In this document: positions 52,021-60,893 of the stretch, piece by piece | How the letters are laid out: each line of letters opens with the position of its first letter | How positions within the stretch are numbered: the stretch's first letter is position 1 | Assembly: GCA_963843535.1 (NCBI GenBank) | Contig: CAWJKU010000002.1 | Span: 186,001 to 250,000 of the forward strand | Length of the DNA stretch: 64,000 bases | Direction of reading: 5' to 3' | DNA from: CAVUNY01 sp963843535 | Lineage (GTDB): Bacteria; Chloroflexota; Anaerolineae; Anaerolineales; Anaerolineaceae | Notes under the pieces: generated by a model | Database searches by the model: none | What the model was told of the DNA's origin: nothing | What the model saw: the letters and a program-made list of their open reading frames with translations, nothing else | Translations under genes and position numbers: made by a program

Positions 52021-53496
52021 TCAGGCTTTAAAAGTGAGTACTCGGTAGCCGGCATCGTTTTCCACATACGTAAGGGGACCTTGCGGAACTTCATTTCCAA
52101 TGGCTAATCGACCGTCCCGGATGGCTTCACATATGATCTCAAACGGCGCTTTTCCTTCTACCCACTTCTCAACGATCAACACCCCATGCCCGGGTAGCAT
52201 GGTAAAGACGATCTTACGCGGATCCTCAGGATTTTTTAAAGCCTGCGAACGGGCAAAAGCAGATCTTATTGCAAGCGCCTGGGCTTCGGTGGAGCAAGAA
52301 ACCGGATAGGTGTAGTTGGGCGGATCCAAATATACATGTTCGGCGAATGTCGGATCGAAGGATTGCACGCTGCGGTGACCGTGTAATTTGGACCGTGCCG
52401 CGGGCACTTTTTTTCCACGATAATCAATATGCGGCAAGGCTTCATCCATACCAGCTAATTCTACTGCTTCGGAAGAAGGCGGATCATTGAGTTTCTTTTC
52501 CACGTGGCGGATACGAGCCCCCTGTCCGTCAGCGCGAAGACCTGTGACGACAGCCAATTCATCCCCCGTAAGATTGTTTTTATCAAATGGGCGCGCACTG
52601 CCAGTGATCGTGCATATCAAAGCATCCAGAGCCGGTTCCCAGGTCGCGTAGCAACCTTCGCTATACTGGCTGGCAATTGCATGGTCCAGCAGCGGCACAT
52701 CTACCAAATTCGCCACTTTAACCATTTCGGTGAAGAAACCGAGACGACCCAGGGTGCGCCCTGCATCCATCATGGCCCGGGGTGTATCCAATTCTTCCCA
52801 AACTCGAATTGGGATCGGAGGTTCTTCCACGATATGTTGGGTGATCTCATGGGTGCAGGCTGCGGTCAAAATCCGGTATATAAGATCGGTATAAAAGAAA
52901 TCGCCATTTTCATGGTTGTCTCCACCAAAATCAGTGCGCGGATACGCGCCTACCAGGTCGAATGTGTAGGCAAAGAAAAGCCGGTCATTATCACCGACCA
53001 TCAGAATGTTGCGAATGCTCATGGCTTGCGATTGAATTATCCGCGCCGCTGCCATCAGCGGCCCACCTCTTTTTCCCTGTTCGAACAGGGTGTGATACGC
53101 CAGGTCTGCCATTCCAGGGAATTTAAATTCCTTTGGCTCGGGATTTTCCCGCACCAGCGCTGCTTCCAGGTGAGAAAGCAAATTCTGCCATTCTCTACTG
53201 TGCGCGTGCAGCAGCGTGAACACCACCGGCGCTTTCTTCAGGCCGAACTTGCGTCTGGCGGTTAATGTCATTGAATCGTGAAAGTGGATTGGTCTTCCGA
53301 ACAACGCAGACGTGATGAGCACATCCGGTCCGGGAGAATCCCCGGGATGGGAAAGCACTGTGTGCCCATTGCGGCGGAAGCTTTCGATCAAATTCTCTAC
53401 TGCTGTTTCCAATAGGGGAGTAGCAGGGCCCGGAACCCAGGCAACTGTTATTTTTTTCAACCAATCATGGATGGCAGGATTGTGATAAACGGTCAT
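52021..53496 (-). CDS. Unrecognised 491-residue cytosolic protein
   Basis: I do not recognise the family. There is no signal peptide or membrane segment. The first ~115 residues look like an alpha/beta nucleotide- or sugar-binding domain (ITVAWVPGPATPLLETAVENL, VLITSALFGRPIHFHDS). The middle has GDNDRLFFAYTFDLVGAYPRTDFGGDNHENGDFFYTD, given in part as GAYPRTDFGGDNHENGDF. A C-terminal part carries ALDALICTITGSARPFDKNN, HGHRSVQSFD and FTMLPGHGVLIVEKWVEGK. Conserved-looking Asp, His and Glu clusters suggest a metalloenzyme. Co-transcribed, 33 nt after an SDR. An isomerase-like fold is a guess only. Confidence 0.6.
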   Translation of the reverse strand: MTVYHNPAIHDWLKKITVAWVPGPATPLLETAVENLIESFRRNGHTVLSHPGDSPGPDVLITSALFGRPIHFHDSMTLTARRKFGLKKAPVVFTLLHAHSREWQNLLSHLEAALVRENPEPKEFKFPGMADLAYHTLFEQGKRGGPLMAAARIIQSQAMSIRNILMVGDNDRLFFAYTFDLVGAYPRTDFGGDNHENGDFFYTDLIYRILTAACTHEITQHIVEEPPIPIRVWEELDTPRAMMDAGRTLGRLGFFTEMVKVANLVDVPLLDHAIASQYSEGCYATWEPALDALICTITGSARPFDKNNLTGDELAVVTGLRADGQGARIRHVEKKLNDPPSSEAVELAGMDEALPHIDYRGKKVPAARSKLHGHRSVQSFDPTFAEHVYLDPPNYTYPVSCSTEAQALAIRSAFARSQALKNPEDPRKIVFTMLPGHGVLIVEKWVEGKAPFEIICEAIRDGRLAIGNEVPQGPLTYVENDAGYRVLTFKA

Positions 53497-53529
53497 GATG
53501 GCTCACCAATAATGGATAATAAAAAGGGA

Positions 53530-54315
53530 TCATATCTCTCGTCCTTCCAGTCTCAATACGCGCACAAACCAATCAGCCAGAATTGGTGAAATGACATTTA
53601 CAAGATGCAGTAAAACGGCGTGGGGGGGAAGGATCACTTCCGCAGGTCGGGTGCGAATTGCCTTGAGGATGGCTTTGGCGGTTGTTTCTGGCGATATTTT
53701 TGCTGATATCCAGGGCATTCTCAAATGAGAGATCATAGGTGTATCTACTCTGCCTGGAAAAACTGTCGTGACTGCGATTTTGTGTGGGCGGAGTTCCTGA
53801 CGAATAACATCACCGAAACCGCTTAAAGCACATTTCGCGGAAATATACGGTGCATCAGGCGGTATGCCTTTTTTCGCATCCATGGTAGAAACCAGAATAA
53901 TGTGCCCGCTGCTCTGGCGAAGCATGCCTGGCAAGACTGCCTGGACGGCGTGAATATGCCCGTAAAAATTAACCGCCATCGAACGCTCAAGGTCTGCTAC
54001 CGTTAGCTCTACTACTGGTGCACGAATATACTGGCCGGCATTGGAGATCAATACATCAATTTTTCCCCAGGATGATTTCGTTTTATGGATTAATTGCTCT
54101 ACTTGAATAGGGTCTGTTACATCTGCCGGTATGCACAAAACCTCGCCGCCTCGCTCTCTCACCGCATCAGCGGTCAGGACGAGAAGATCAGCGCTGCGAG
54201 CGCTGATTGCGATCCGGGCTCCGTGATCGGCCAACGCCAGGGCAACTTCCCGACCAATTCCTGATGATGCGCCTGTAATGATGAAAACCTTGTTTGCTAG
54301 AGATAATTTCGGCAT
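53530..54315 (-). CDS. SDR family oxidoreductase (DltE/YqjQ type)
   Basis: 261 residues. Cofactor motif IITGASSGIGREVALALADHG, SNAGQYIRAPV, catalytic Ser in ILVSTMDAKKG and Y-x3-K in YISAKCAL. The following FPGRVDTPMI is the usual lid segment. C-terminus is hydrophobic (LLHLVNVISPILADWFVRVL), typical of the membrane-associated YqjQ/DltE-like branch. First gene of a pair with the unrecognised 491-residue protein. Confidence 0.88.
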   Translation of the reverse strand: MPKLSLANKVFIITGASSGIGREVALALADHGARIAISARSADLLVLTADAVRERGGEVLCIPADVTDPIQVEQLIHKTKSSWGKIDVLISNAGQYIRAPVVELTVADLERSMAVNFYGHIHAVQAVLPGMLRQSSGHIILVSTMDAKKGIPPDAPYISAKCALSGFGDVIRQELRPHKIAVTTVFPGRVDTPMISHLRMPWISAKISPETTAKAILKAIRTRPAEVILPPHAVLLHLVNVISPILADWFVRVLRLEGREI

Positions 54316-54448
54316 GATGTGTTTAAGGCTTACGAGGATAAAACGACCTGCAAAGGTCCGATCATTAATTGGACAATAGTACTCTTATTATAATAATAAA
54401 TTAATTTGATGGGATGAGGAAATAATTAAGTGGAGCTAAAAAATTGCG

Positions 54449-55450
54449 CTATTCCTCAAACACTTCCCAATATCCCTGGTCGAGCTCGTTGTCAGACAGG
54501 TGAGCATACCTTTGAGTGACAGCGATGTTCCGGTGGCGAGCCAGCTCCTGGGCCAGTTTTAAATTGCCCGAATTTTGTAAAACGCGGGTCACGAAGTAGT
54601 GCCTGAATGAGTGGGGGGTGATGCGCCCCCTGGATTCTACCCCGAGAAATTCTCGCACCCGTTCAGCCACAATATTCCGCCCGGTGGCGGTGGTGATAGG
54701 TTTAACCTTGCTGCCGGCGCCTTTGTCGTGGCGAGCGAAGAGGGGTAGGGCGGTTAATGCACGCCCCGATGCGCCGTCAAATTGGGCGCGGGCTGCCAGA
54801 TAATCTTTGATCGCCGTTTGAGAACGGCGTGAGAATCGCACGACTGCCTGGCGGTCGCCTTTGCCGATGATAATGGCGCGACCCTCATTCCAATCCAGAT
54901 CACCGCGTCGCAGATTGCATGCTTCGTGAACCCGAAGCCCGGTGTCAGCCAACGTTACCAGAAAGGCCCGGTCGCGTAAGTTTCGCAGGTGCTCATGGTA
55001 TTGTTCTGAATCAGCCTTTCTCGTGGATAATTCCTCGATCTTTTCCAGTAATTGGTCGATCGCATCCTTTGGGAATTGAGGCAGGCGCTGCCCTGGGCGG
55101 CGGGCTCGTTGACGAATCAGCAGCCTGACCCTTGCTAAATTAATCACGGCTAAATTTTCGGCGCTTAAATATTCATAAAAACCGGTGGCAGCGGTCAGGT
55201 AAAGTCTTTCGGTAGTCGGCGCATTATCTTTCAATCCAACCGCCAGCCATACGATCGCATCCTCGGGTAGGGCGGTGACAGGCTGCTGGTCAGGATCAAG
55301 TTTATGATCTCGCAAGACTGATAGGAAAACTGCCATTCCGTTGCGGTACGTGCGGGCAGTGTTCGCGGAGCGAGCCAGGGTGATGCTATCTATGTACTTT
55401 GCGCTCGCACTCGCAATGTTGATTGAGGATGAGGAGGGTTGGTCTGGCAT
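54449..55450 (-). CDS. Tyrosine recombinase (XerC/XerD-like integrase)
   Basis: 333 residues from the ATG at 55450 (TGGAG upstream). N-terminal SAM-like core-binding domain ~10-115. Catalytic set complete: R173 (DTGLRVHEA), K197 (IIIGKGDR), H280-x2-R283 (PHSFRHYF), H306 (ARHRNIAVT) and nucleophile Y315 (QRYAHLSD). The length and compact domain suit a Xer-like or small-element integrase. No tRNA, excisionase or cargo genes are adjacent. Upstream there is an AT-rich stretch with palindromes that could be regulatory or core sites. Confidence 0.92.
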   Translation of the reverse strand: MPDQPSSSSINIASASAKYIDSITLARSANTARTYRNGMAVFLSVLRDHKLDPDQQPVTALPEDAIVWLAVGLKDNAPTTERLYLTAATGFYEYLSAENLAVINLARVRLLIRQRARRPGQRLPQFPKDAIDQLLEKIEELSTRKADSEQYHEHLRNLRDRAFLVTLADTGLRVHEACNLRRGDLDWNEGRAIIIGKGDRQAVVRFSRRSQTAIKDYLAARAQFDGASGRALTALPLFARHDKGAGSKVKPITTATGRNIVAERVREFLGVESRGRITPHSFRHYFVTRVLQNSGNLKLAQELARHRNIAVTQRYAHLSDNELDQGYWEVFEE

Positions 55451-55481
55451 TACAGTCTCCATTGAGCATTCCAGGCGGTTA

Positions 55482-55495
55482 TCTAAACGTTTAGA
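55482..55495. promoter_or_regulatory. Perfect palindrome in the integrase leader
   Basis: TCTAAACGTTTAGA, a perfect 14-bp palindrome 32 nt upstream of the integrase ATG, downstream of a TATAAT (minus strand, 55526-55531). The AAACGTTT core recalls LacI-type operators. Candidate repressor site. Confidence 0.45.
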
Positions 55496-55627
55496 ATTTA
55501 TGTGGAGGGATAAGAAATTTTTTCAATTATATGCAATAGATCTGTGATAATATCCCTAAATCTGCAAGGTATAGTTGTGAAATTCTGCAGTTTGATTATG
55601 GTTAGGGACATAAAAGGCTAAGATATC

Positions 55628-55660
55628 CATAAACCAATTTATAATGCAAATTATGGTTTG
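55628..55660. repeat. Inverted-repeat site in the integrase upstream region
   Basis: CCATAA...TTATGG and, overlapping, AAACCA...TGGTTT arms flank an AT-rich centre (TTATAATGCAAA). The arm-spacer-arm shape resembles a tyrosine-recombinase core site of about 28-33 bp. Assignment to the neighbouring integrase is inference. Confidence 0.3.
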
Positions 55661-56053
55661 GAGGAGAACATAGAATTTCTCGAAAATAAATACCTCAAAA
55701 TTTGAGTTTCCAATTTGTAATGTTTCGTTTTATGGACTGAATCTTGTGTAAACACATTATATCATAATTGTTAATGATAATAATACTTATCAAAAGCGTA
55801 GAATGTGCCAGGCGCAAAATCCGTGATTTTTCCTTCGAATCGCCCCCCCCACCCCGATTGGTAAAATATTATTTCACACATGCATACACTCAATGATACG
55901 TAGATGGTCAATATGAGTAAGGATATTTTTCTAGTATTTTTCAAAACAATTATCCTCTACCGGTTTGCAACCCTCTCCCCCACCCAAAAATCAGACCTGT
56001 CTCTAATCAGATAAAAATGATAGAATCAGAAAAAATGAGAGGGAAATGTTCTT

Positions 56054-57118
56054 ATGCAGCGTCCTGACTTACAGGGTGTCGATCCACGAATTGTCGCTTA
56101 TATCGAGTACTTGGAAGCCCAAATAAAACCTGCTTCATCCCAACGAAAAGTCGAAAAATCACGGTTGCAGGATGATGCCGAACTCGAAGCTGCGTCGCGG
56201 GTAGATGAACCTGCTATACCCGCGGAAGGTCCGACTTCGATCAATATCCTGACGGCCAGCCGTCTGGGTTTTGCCAAACGCACCCACCGCCACCTTTATA
56301 ATCGGCAGCACCGCGGGGGAATGGGCATATTTGACCTGGAACTGAGCAGTGATGACCAACCTATCAGCCTGACCAGCGTCGATGACAATCAGAACTTGCT
56401 ACTTTTCTCCAGCCGGGCGCGGGTGTACCGCTTGAACTTGAACCGCGTGGTAGAAACTGCGGTGCGCAGCAAAGGCGAATCGCTTTTTGATCGGCTGCCA
56501 TTAGAGCCTGATGAAACTCTGATATCGATCCTGCCTGAAAAGTCTTCCGGTTATGTTGCCCTGGTCAGCGCCAGCGGACGCATGCGAAATCTGCGGCACC
56601 ACCTGTTTGGCGAACATATGAAACCGGGTACTGCAATGTATCCATACGGTGAATTTGGCGTTTTAGCCGCCGCCTGCTGGACCAATGGCGATGGTGAGCT
56701 ATTAACTGTCACCAAAAATGGTACCGGAATACGTTTTAGTGAAAAGCTTATTCCGCCCCAGGGAGATTGGGCTATCCGCCTGGGTGGCGACGACCAGGTC
56801 GTTGGTTTATCCGCTGTATATGACGATAGTGATGTGTTTGTGGTTGGAGCCGATGGAAAAGGCACGATGCGGGCGATGTCTGGATTTTCACCCAATAAAT
56901 CGATGGGCGGCAGCGGAAAACAGCTTTTTAAGAATAATCACGTGATAGGCGTTCAAGCAGTCGATTTAAATGATGATTTGTTTATCATCTCCCAGCTGGG
57001 AAAAATTATCCGTTTTCGCTGCGACGAAGTGCCCTCAAGTGATGGCGTTGTTCAGGGGGTCATTTGCATGAGCCTGCGTGGGGATGAAGTCGTCGCGTTT
57101 ACGTCCAGTGGGGGTTGA
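56054..57118 (+). CDS. Stand-alone GyrA C-terminal beta-pinwheel protein
   Basis: 354 residues. After a short helical and polar N-terminus (~1-60) come repeated beta blades of the DNA gyrase A C-terminal domain type (NILTASRLGFAKRTHRHLY, NLLLFSSRARVYRLNLNRV, ELLTVTKNGTGIRFSEKLIP, DDLFIISQLGKIIRFRCDEV). A GyrA-box-like sequence QHRGGMG lies at residues 85-91 (family form QRRGGKG). The catalytic breakage-reunion domain and active-site Tyr are absent. It would be able to wrap DNA but not cleave it. In Borrelia a separate GyrA C-terminal polypeptide is known to bind DNA; the role here is inference. Confidence 0.8.
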   Translation: MQRPDLQGVDPRIVAYIEYLEAQIKPASSQRKVEKSRLQDDAELEAASRVDEPAIPAEGPTSINILTASRLGFAKRTHRHLYNRQHRGGMGIFDLELSSDDQPISLTSVDDNQNLLLFSSRARVYRLNLNRVVETAVRSKGESLFDRLPLEPDETLISILPEKSSGYVALVSASGRMRNLRHHLFGEHMKPGTAMYPYGEFGVLAAACWTNGDGELLTVTKNGTGIRFSEKLIPPQGDWAIRLGGDDQVVGLSAVYDDSDVFVVGADGKGTMRAMSGFSPNKSMGGSGKQLFKNNHVIGVQAVDLNDDLFIISQLGKIIRFRCDEVPSSDGVVQGVICMSLRGDEVVAFTSSGG

Positions 57119-57130
57119 TTATTCGCCTTT

Positions 57131-59095
57131 TTATTTTATCAGCAAGCCATGTTCGGGGTGCGCTGGTTCTTTAATACCTTGTTGAAACGCATCATCCATT
57201 CCGCGGTACATCTCCTGCCAATATTCTTTCGCCGCGGCGCGCTTATCAGCCCGAAATTTCCCGATCCACTCTGCTAACGCGGGGTTATTCAATCCAATTC
57301 TGCCCCATTTTTCAAGGTACAGTTGAATGATGTCCATGACCCGTTCGCTTTCCCAGAGCACGGAAGCGGCCGATTGGTGCAAATGGATTTCTTTTGCCAG
57401 TTGAAAGTTCGTGTCCCAATAATCAAATTCAAGGTCAAAATGGGAAAGAATGATCTCATCAATAATATCTTCGACCCATTTCCGGTGGAAACGGCAGGAG
57501 CCGCTGTTTTCAGAATACAGCTCGTAGACAAAGCGCTCCACATTCTTTTTACCTAAATCATACGGCGGATAGAATTCGAAACCGTAGAACGAGAAGTATT
57601 TGCCCATTAACGGCATCGGTGAGAACATCCCCGGCACCCAATACTGGTTAGGGACCATACATCCTTCTTCTCCATGGGCGTTGTAAACCGCCCGGTCGAT
57701 GGAATGGATCTTATATTTTTGATCCAGCCATTTGGCGGCATAACGCATCCCCCTTCTGAAGGGCTCCCCTTCCGGTTTATATACGATCATATCCAGGATT
57801 TCTTTCGCATAATTCGCGTTATGAGCCGAGTCTTTAATGATGTCGAATTCGACGGCACGGCTGGCAAAGTCAAACCGCGGACCTTCAACCGGCAGACTAA
57901 AATCCTGAGCTGGAATTAATTTAGCCGACACTAAATCCATGATCCAGGCAGCTGTTCCGCCGGCCTGGATCGCATCCAATCCTAGAGTATCCACATGCTT
58001 ATTGACCATTTCCGCAGCGCGCTGGTCAAATATCCCAGAATTGGGGCCTAAGGCCTGATAAGGCTCGTAATCTTTCTTGAACTCACCCACAAATTTTTTA
58101 CAGGCGATGGCGCACGGCTCTCCACAATGGTCAAAATTACGCGGCTGAATAATTTCGGAATTGAACTGCTCAAGATAATGCTCCATGATGAAATTCTGGT
58201 GCTGTTCCAGGCGTTTATCATCGTTTTCGTGGATCGATTTGTAGTTGAAGCTAAACAGGCGATCTTCGGCTTCGTGCATATTGACGCCAAAGGTTCCGCC
58301 GGTATCAAATTTGGGCACATAACGGTATTTTTGAGATAAAGCCAGGTCAGATAAGATGGCTCGCTGGCCAAAATGCTCCAGAAAATATTCATCCAGCTCT
58401 CGGGCTTCTTTCATTGCCGGATCTTGCCAATCTCCACCAAACACGATCCCGGCTACCCGATGATGTTGGAGAAGCCGCGAGCCCAAACCGCCGCGGCCTG
58501 CCCAATCGTCGATCCCACTCAAATCGCCTTTTTTTACCTGGTTGGAGCCGATTGCCCCTTCGCGGGTATTCCGCGCTCCAGGTCCAACCGTTAAAATTCG
58601 GAAAGCATCATTTTTATACTCCCCACGATATTTCTCGAATATAGCCCGCTGCAGCGCGTAAAAACCTTGCCAGGTGCGTCCATTTTGGTCGGTGTATCCT
58701 GACCAGATCGTTTCTGGTTCGATCGGTTCAAATCGCAGAGAATACTGCTCATTTTCCAACTTAATCACCAGCACCACGTCCCTGTCAGAACGTCCGCGCA
58801 GCCAGACATAATTGACTCCGATGCGGTGGAAAATATACATCGCGCCGCCCAGTGCGGAAACGTAAAATCCTTCCCAGGCGGGTGAATACCCGCAGAAAAT
58901 CATCCTGCGTGTACCCGGTAGCGGGGAGCCAGCCAGAAGCCCTCCCCCAAATGTCATCGATTCCGAATCTTTCTTGTACCGGTCCCAGCCGTATTGAACA
59001 GGACCAGTTAAGGTCTGATCGAGCGGGCAGCTGATTCCCCACTGCTTCTGCGCTAAATCTATGATTAATTCATACAGGACTGAACGGTTTGCCAT
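57131..59095 (-). CDS. Aldehyde ferredoxin oxidoreductase family (tungsten enzyme)
   Basis: 654 residues from the ATG at 59095 (GGAGG at 10 nt). AOR landmarks: GPVQYGWDRYKKDSESMTFGGGLLAGSPLPGTRRM (in part FGGGLLAGSPLPGTRR), WAGRGGLGSRLLQHH, KFDTGGTFGVN and LGLDAIQAGGTAAW. The [4Fe-4S] ligands are C324-x3-C328-x3-C332 and C534; classical AOR has Cx2Cx3C, so this is a variant subfamily. Oxidises an aldehyde to the acid with ferredoxin, or works in reverse, using bis-pterin tungsten. Divergent from a LarA-like gene. Confidence 0.9.
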   Translation of the reverse strand: MANRSVLYELIIDLAQKQWGISCPLDQTLTGPVQYGWDRYKKDSESMTFGGGLLAGSPLPGTRRMIFCGYSPAWEGFYVSALGGAMYIFHRIGVNYVWLRGRSDRDVVLVIKLENEQYSLRFEPIEPETIWSGYTDQNGRTWQGFYALQRAIFEKYRGEYKNDAFRILTVGPGARNTREGAIGSNQVKKGDLSGIDDWAGRGGLGSRLLQHHRVAGIVFGGDWQDPAMKEARELDEYFLEHFGQRAILSDLALSQKYRYVPKFDTGGTFGVNMHEAEDRLFSFNYKSIHENDDKRLEQHQNFIMEHYLEQFNSEIIQPRNFDHCGEPCAIACKKFVGEFKKDYEPYQALGPNSGIFDQRAAEMVNKHVDTLGLDAIQAGGTAAWIMDLVSAKLIPAQDFSLPVEGPRFDFASRAVEFDIIKDSAHNANYAKEILDMIVYKPEGEPFRRGMRYAAKWLDQKYKIHSIDRAVYNAHGEEGCMVPNQYWVPGMFSPMPLMGKYFSFYGFEFYPPYDLGKKNVERFVYELYSENSGSCRFHRKWVEDIIDEIILSHFDLEFDYWDTNFQLAKEIHLHQSAASVLWESERVMDIIQLYLEKWGRIGLNNPALAEWIGKFRADKRAAAKEYWQEMYRGMDDAFQQGIKEPAHPEHGLLIK

Positions 59096-59153
59096 GAGAT
59101 CTTTTCCTCCGTGCCAAAACCTGGAGGGTATTATACTTGGATTATCGTAGTGG

Positions 59154-59182
59154 TTTACGTTTTCTTTTTTGCGTCGTAAAAT
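59154..59182 (+). promoter_or_regulatory. Promoter candidate for the second LarA-like gene
   Basis: TTTACG (-35, 4/6), 17-nt spacer, TAAAAT (-10, 5/6), 38 nt before the ATG. On the minus strand a TATAAT (59130-59135) ~35 nt from the AOR start is a likely -10 for that gene. Confidence 0.45.
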
Positions 59183-59220
59183 TAAAATACAAACGAACTT
59201 CCATAAATAACAGGTTAACC

Positions 59221-60495
59221 ATGCCAACCTATTCTATTCCCTACGGTCAGACACACACCGAATTTCACCTGGATGACCAGTTATTGGCTGATGTCATTTT
59301 ACCGCCGGTGACAACATTCCTGACTCAGGTGGAGATCGACCAGAAAATCGAACAGGCTCTTTCACATCCTTTAGGTGAGATACCCCTGGATGCTTTTCGG
59401 GATGCCAGATCCGTTGCGATTGCGGTTAATGATAAAACCAGGCCGGTTCCGTATCGTATAATGCTTCCTCCGTTGTTAGCGCGTTTGGATCGAATTGGGG
59501 TTGATCCGGGCGCAATAAAATTCTATATAGCCACCGGAACCCATACCCCGATGCCGCCTGAGGAATTCTCGCGTATCTTACCTCAAGAGGTGGTCGATAA
59601 GTACACGGTGGTTTCCCATAATTGTGATGACAGTGCAAATCTAACCCGGCTGGGGATGACTTCTCGCCGGACCGAATTATGGGTTAACCGGGCATTTTTT
59701 CAATCGGACTTGAAAATTGTTACCGGAAACATTGAACCACATCATTTCGCCGGCTTTTCAGGAGGCTCAAAAACCGCAGCGATTGGCCTGGGAGCTCGCA
59801 GCACCATCAATACCAATCATGCCATGCTTGTCGATCCTAACTCGATGATCGGGATTTATGAGAATAATCCACTCAGGCTGGATATCGAAGAAATGGGCGA
59901 TATGATTGGCACCCACTTCGCGCTTAATTTCATTTTGAGTGGAGAGCATGAAGTTGCCGATGTGCTTTTCGGCCAGCCGCGCCTGGTGATGCAACAAGGA
60001 ATTCCGATAGCACGCCAGATCTGTCAGACAATGGTTCAAGGGACGTACGATCTGGTGATTGCTTCAGCCGGTGGGCACCCAAAAGATATAAATCTATATC
60101 AGGCCCAAAAAGCGATGACCCATGCTTCATTGATGACCAGGAAAGGCGGGATGATCATATTAGCCGCCGCCTGTCCTGAAGGATCTGGAAGCGAATCCTA
60201 TGAAGCCTATGTGCAGGGTATCCCTTCTCAACAGGACATCCTGGACAGGTTCCAAAAAGATGGATTTAAAGTGGGTCCGCACAAGAGTTACCAGATTGCG
60301 CGCATCCTGCTCGATTACCAATTTATTCTGGTTTCAAATATGGATCAGGGACGGGTCCGCCGACTTTTGATTGATCCCGACGACAGTTTACAACGAGCCG
60401 TGGATCGATCATTTAAGACCCTTCCGTCTCGGCCCAAGATTGCAGTACTGCCGCATGCCACCAGCACGATCCCGATAACGGAGCATGGGAAATAA
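59221..60495 (+). CDS. LarA/DUF2088 family protein (second copy)
   Basis: 424 residues from the ATG at 59221; the longer frame runs into the divergent promoter. LarA landmarks: VNDKTRPVPYRIMLPPLLARL, FYIATGTHTPMPPEEFSRIL, EPHHFAGFSGGSKTAAIGLGA and GGHPKDINLYQAQKAMTHAS. The His of the IATGTHTP loop and HHFAGFSGG, and the Lys in QAQKAM, correspond to nickel-pincer cofactor residues of LarA. It differs clearly from the 26025 copy, so substrates probably differ. Cofactor-making genes larBCE are not seen. Confidence 0.85.
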   Translation: MPTYSIPYGQTHTEFHLDDQLLADVILPPVTTFLTQVEIDQKIEQALSHPLGEIPLDAFRDARSVAIAVNDKTRPVPYRIMLPPLLARLDRIGVDPGAIKFYIATGTHTPMPPEEFSRILPQEVVDKYTVVSHNCDDSANLTRLGMTSRRTELWVNRAFFQSDLKIVTGNIEPHHFAGFSGGSKTAAIGLGARSTINTNHAMLVDPNSMIGIYENNPLRLDIEEMGDMIGTHFALNFILSGEHEVADVLFGQPRLVMQQGIPIARQICQTMVQGTYDLVIASAGGHPKDINLYQAQKAMTHASLMTRKGGMIILAAACPEGSGSESYEAYVQGIPSQQDILDRFQKDGFKVGPHKSYQIARILLDYQFILVSNMDQGRVRRLLIDPDDSLQRAVDRSFKTLPSRPKIAVLPHATSTIPITEHGK

Positions 60496-60530
60496 GTTAT
60501 AATTGGTCGAGATCAGTATATGGAGTGTCC

Positions 60531-60884
60531 ATGAGCGATCCATCTTATTTCACTGGCAAAACCACTATTGCACCAGACGTGTTGGTTACCATTGTAAAAT
60601 TAACCGTATCCAGCATTCCTGGGATAAGCCGGCTTGCTCCAGTTCCGGGCCGGATCAATCGGGTGTTTAAACGAGAAGCCGTCGACGGCGTAGAAATATT
60701 CGTGGAAAACAATACGGTTTATGCGGATGTTTATGTGATTTTCCAACGCGATGTAAATGTCAGGGATGTCAGCCGGACGATCCAAAACCAGGTGTCCAGA
60801 GCTGTTAAAGAAATGGTTGGAATGGAAGTGGGTAAAGTAAACATCCACGTGGAAGATATCGATTATAGATCTGAAGTTGAATAA
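60531..60884 (+). CDS. Asp23/Gls24 family protein
   Basis: 117 residues; the ATG at 60531 has TGGAG at 6 nt. The family core reads TIAPDVLVTIVKLTVSSIPG, VEIFVENNTVYADVYVIFQR and VRDVSRTIQNQVSRAVKEMVG. In Firmicutes these proteins associate with the membrane and cell-envelope stress, often beside nusB, as here (9-nt gap). The VNIHVEDI motif at the end is conserved. Function in this lineage unknown. Confidence 0.92.
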   Translation: MSDPSYFTGKTTIAPDVLVTIVKLTVSSIPGISRLAPVPGRINRVFKREAVDGVEIFVENNTVYADVYVIFQRDVNVRDVSRTIQNQVSRAVKEMVGMEVGKVNIHVEDIDYRSEVE

Positions 60885-60893
60885 AAATAACTC

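Larger units (their letters stand above)
55451..56053. other. AT-rich 600-bp gap with no gene
   Basis: No open frame with a plausible ribosome binding site and no tRNA- or rRNA-like fold seen. Contents noted: the 14-bp palindrome and inverted repeat listed separately, a run of eight or more C near 55845-55852, and a GAGGG site ~10 nt before the GyrA-like gene. A GGAGG-containing stretch near 55662 lacks a start codon. Confidence 0.6.

Noticed and set aside
54449..57118. Region from the integrase to the GyrA-like gene as a genomic island.
   Set aside because: No direct repeats, tRNA edge, cargo or phage/plasmid genes were found; only one recombinase and non-coding DNA.
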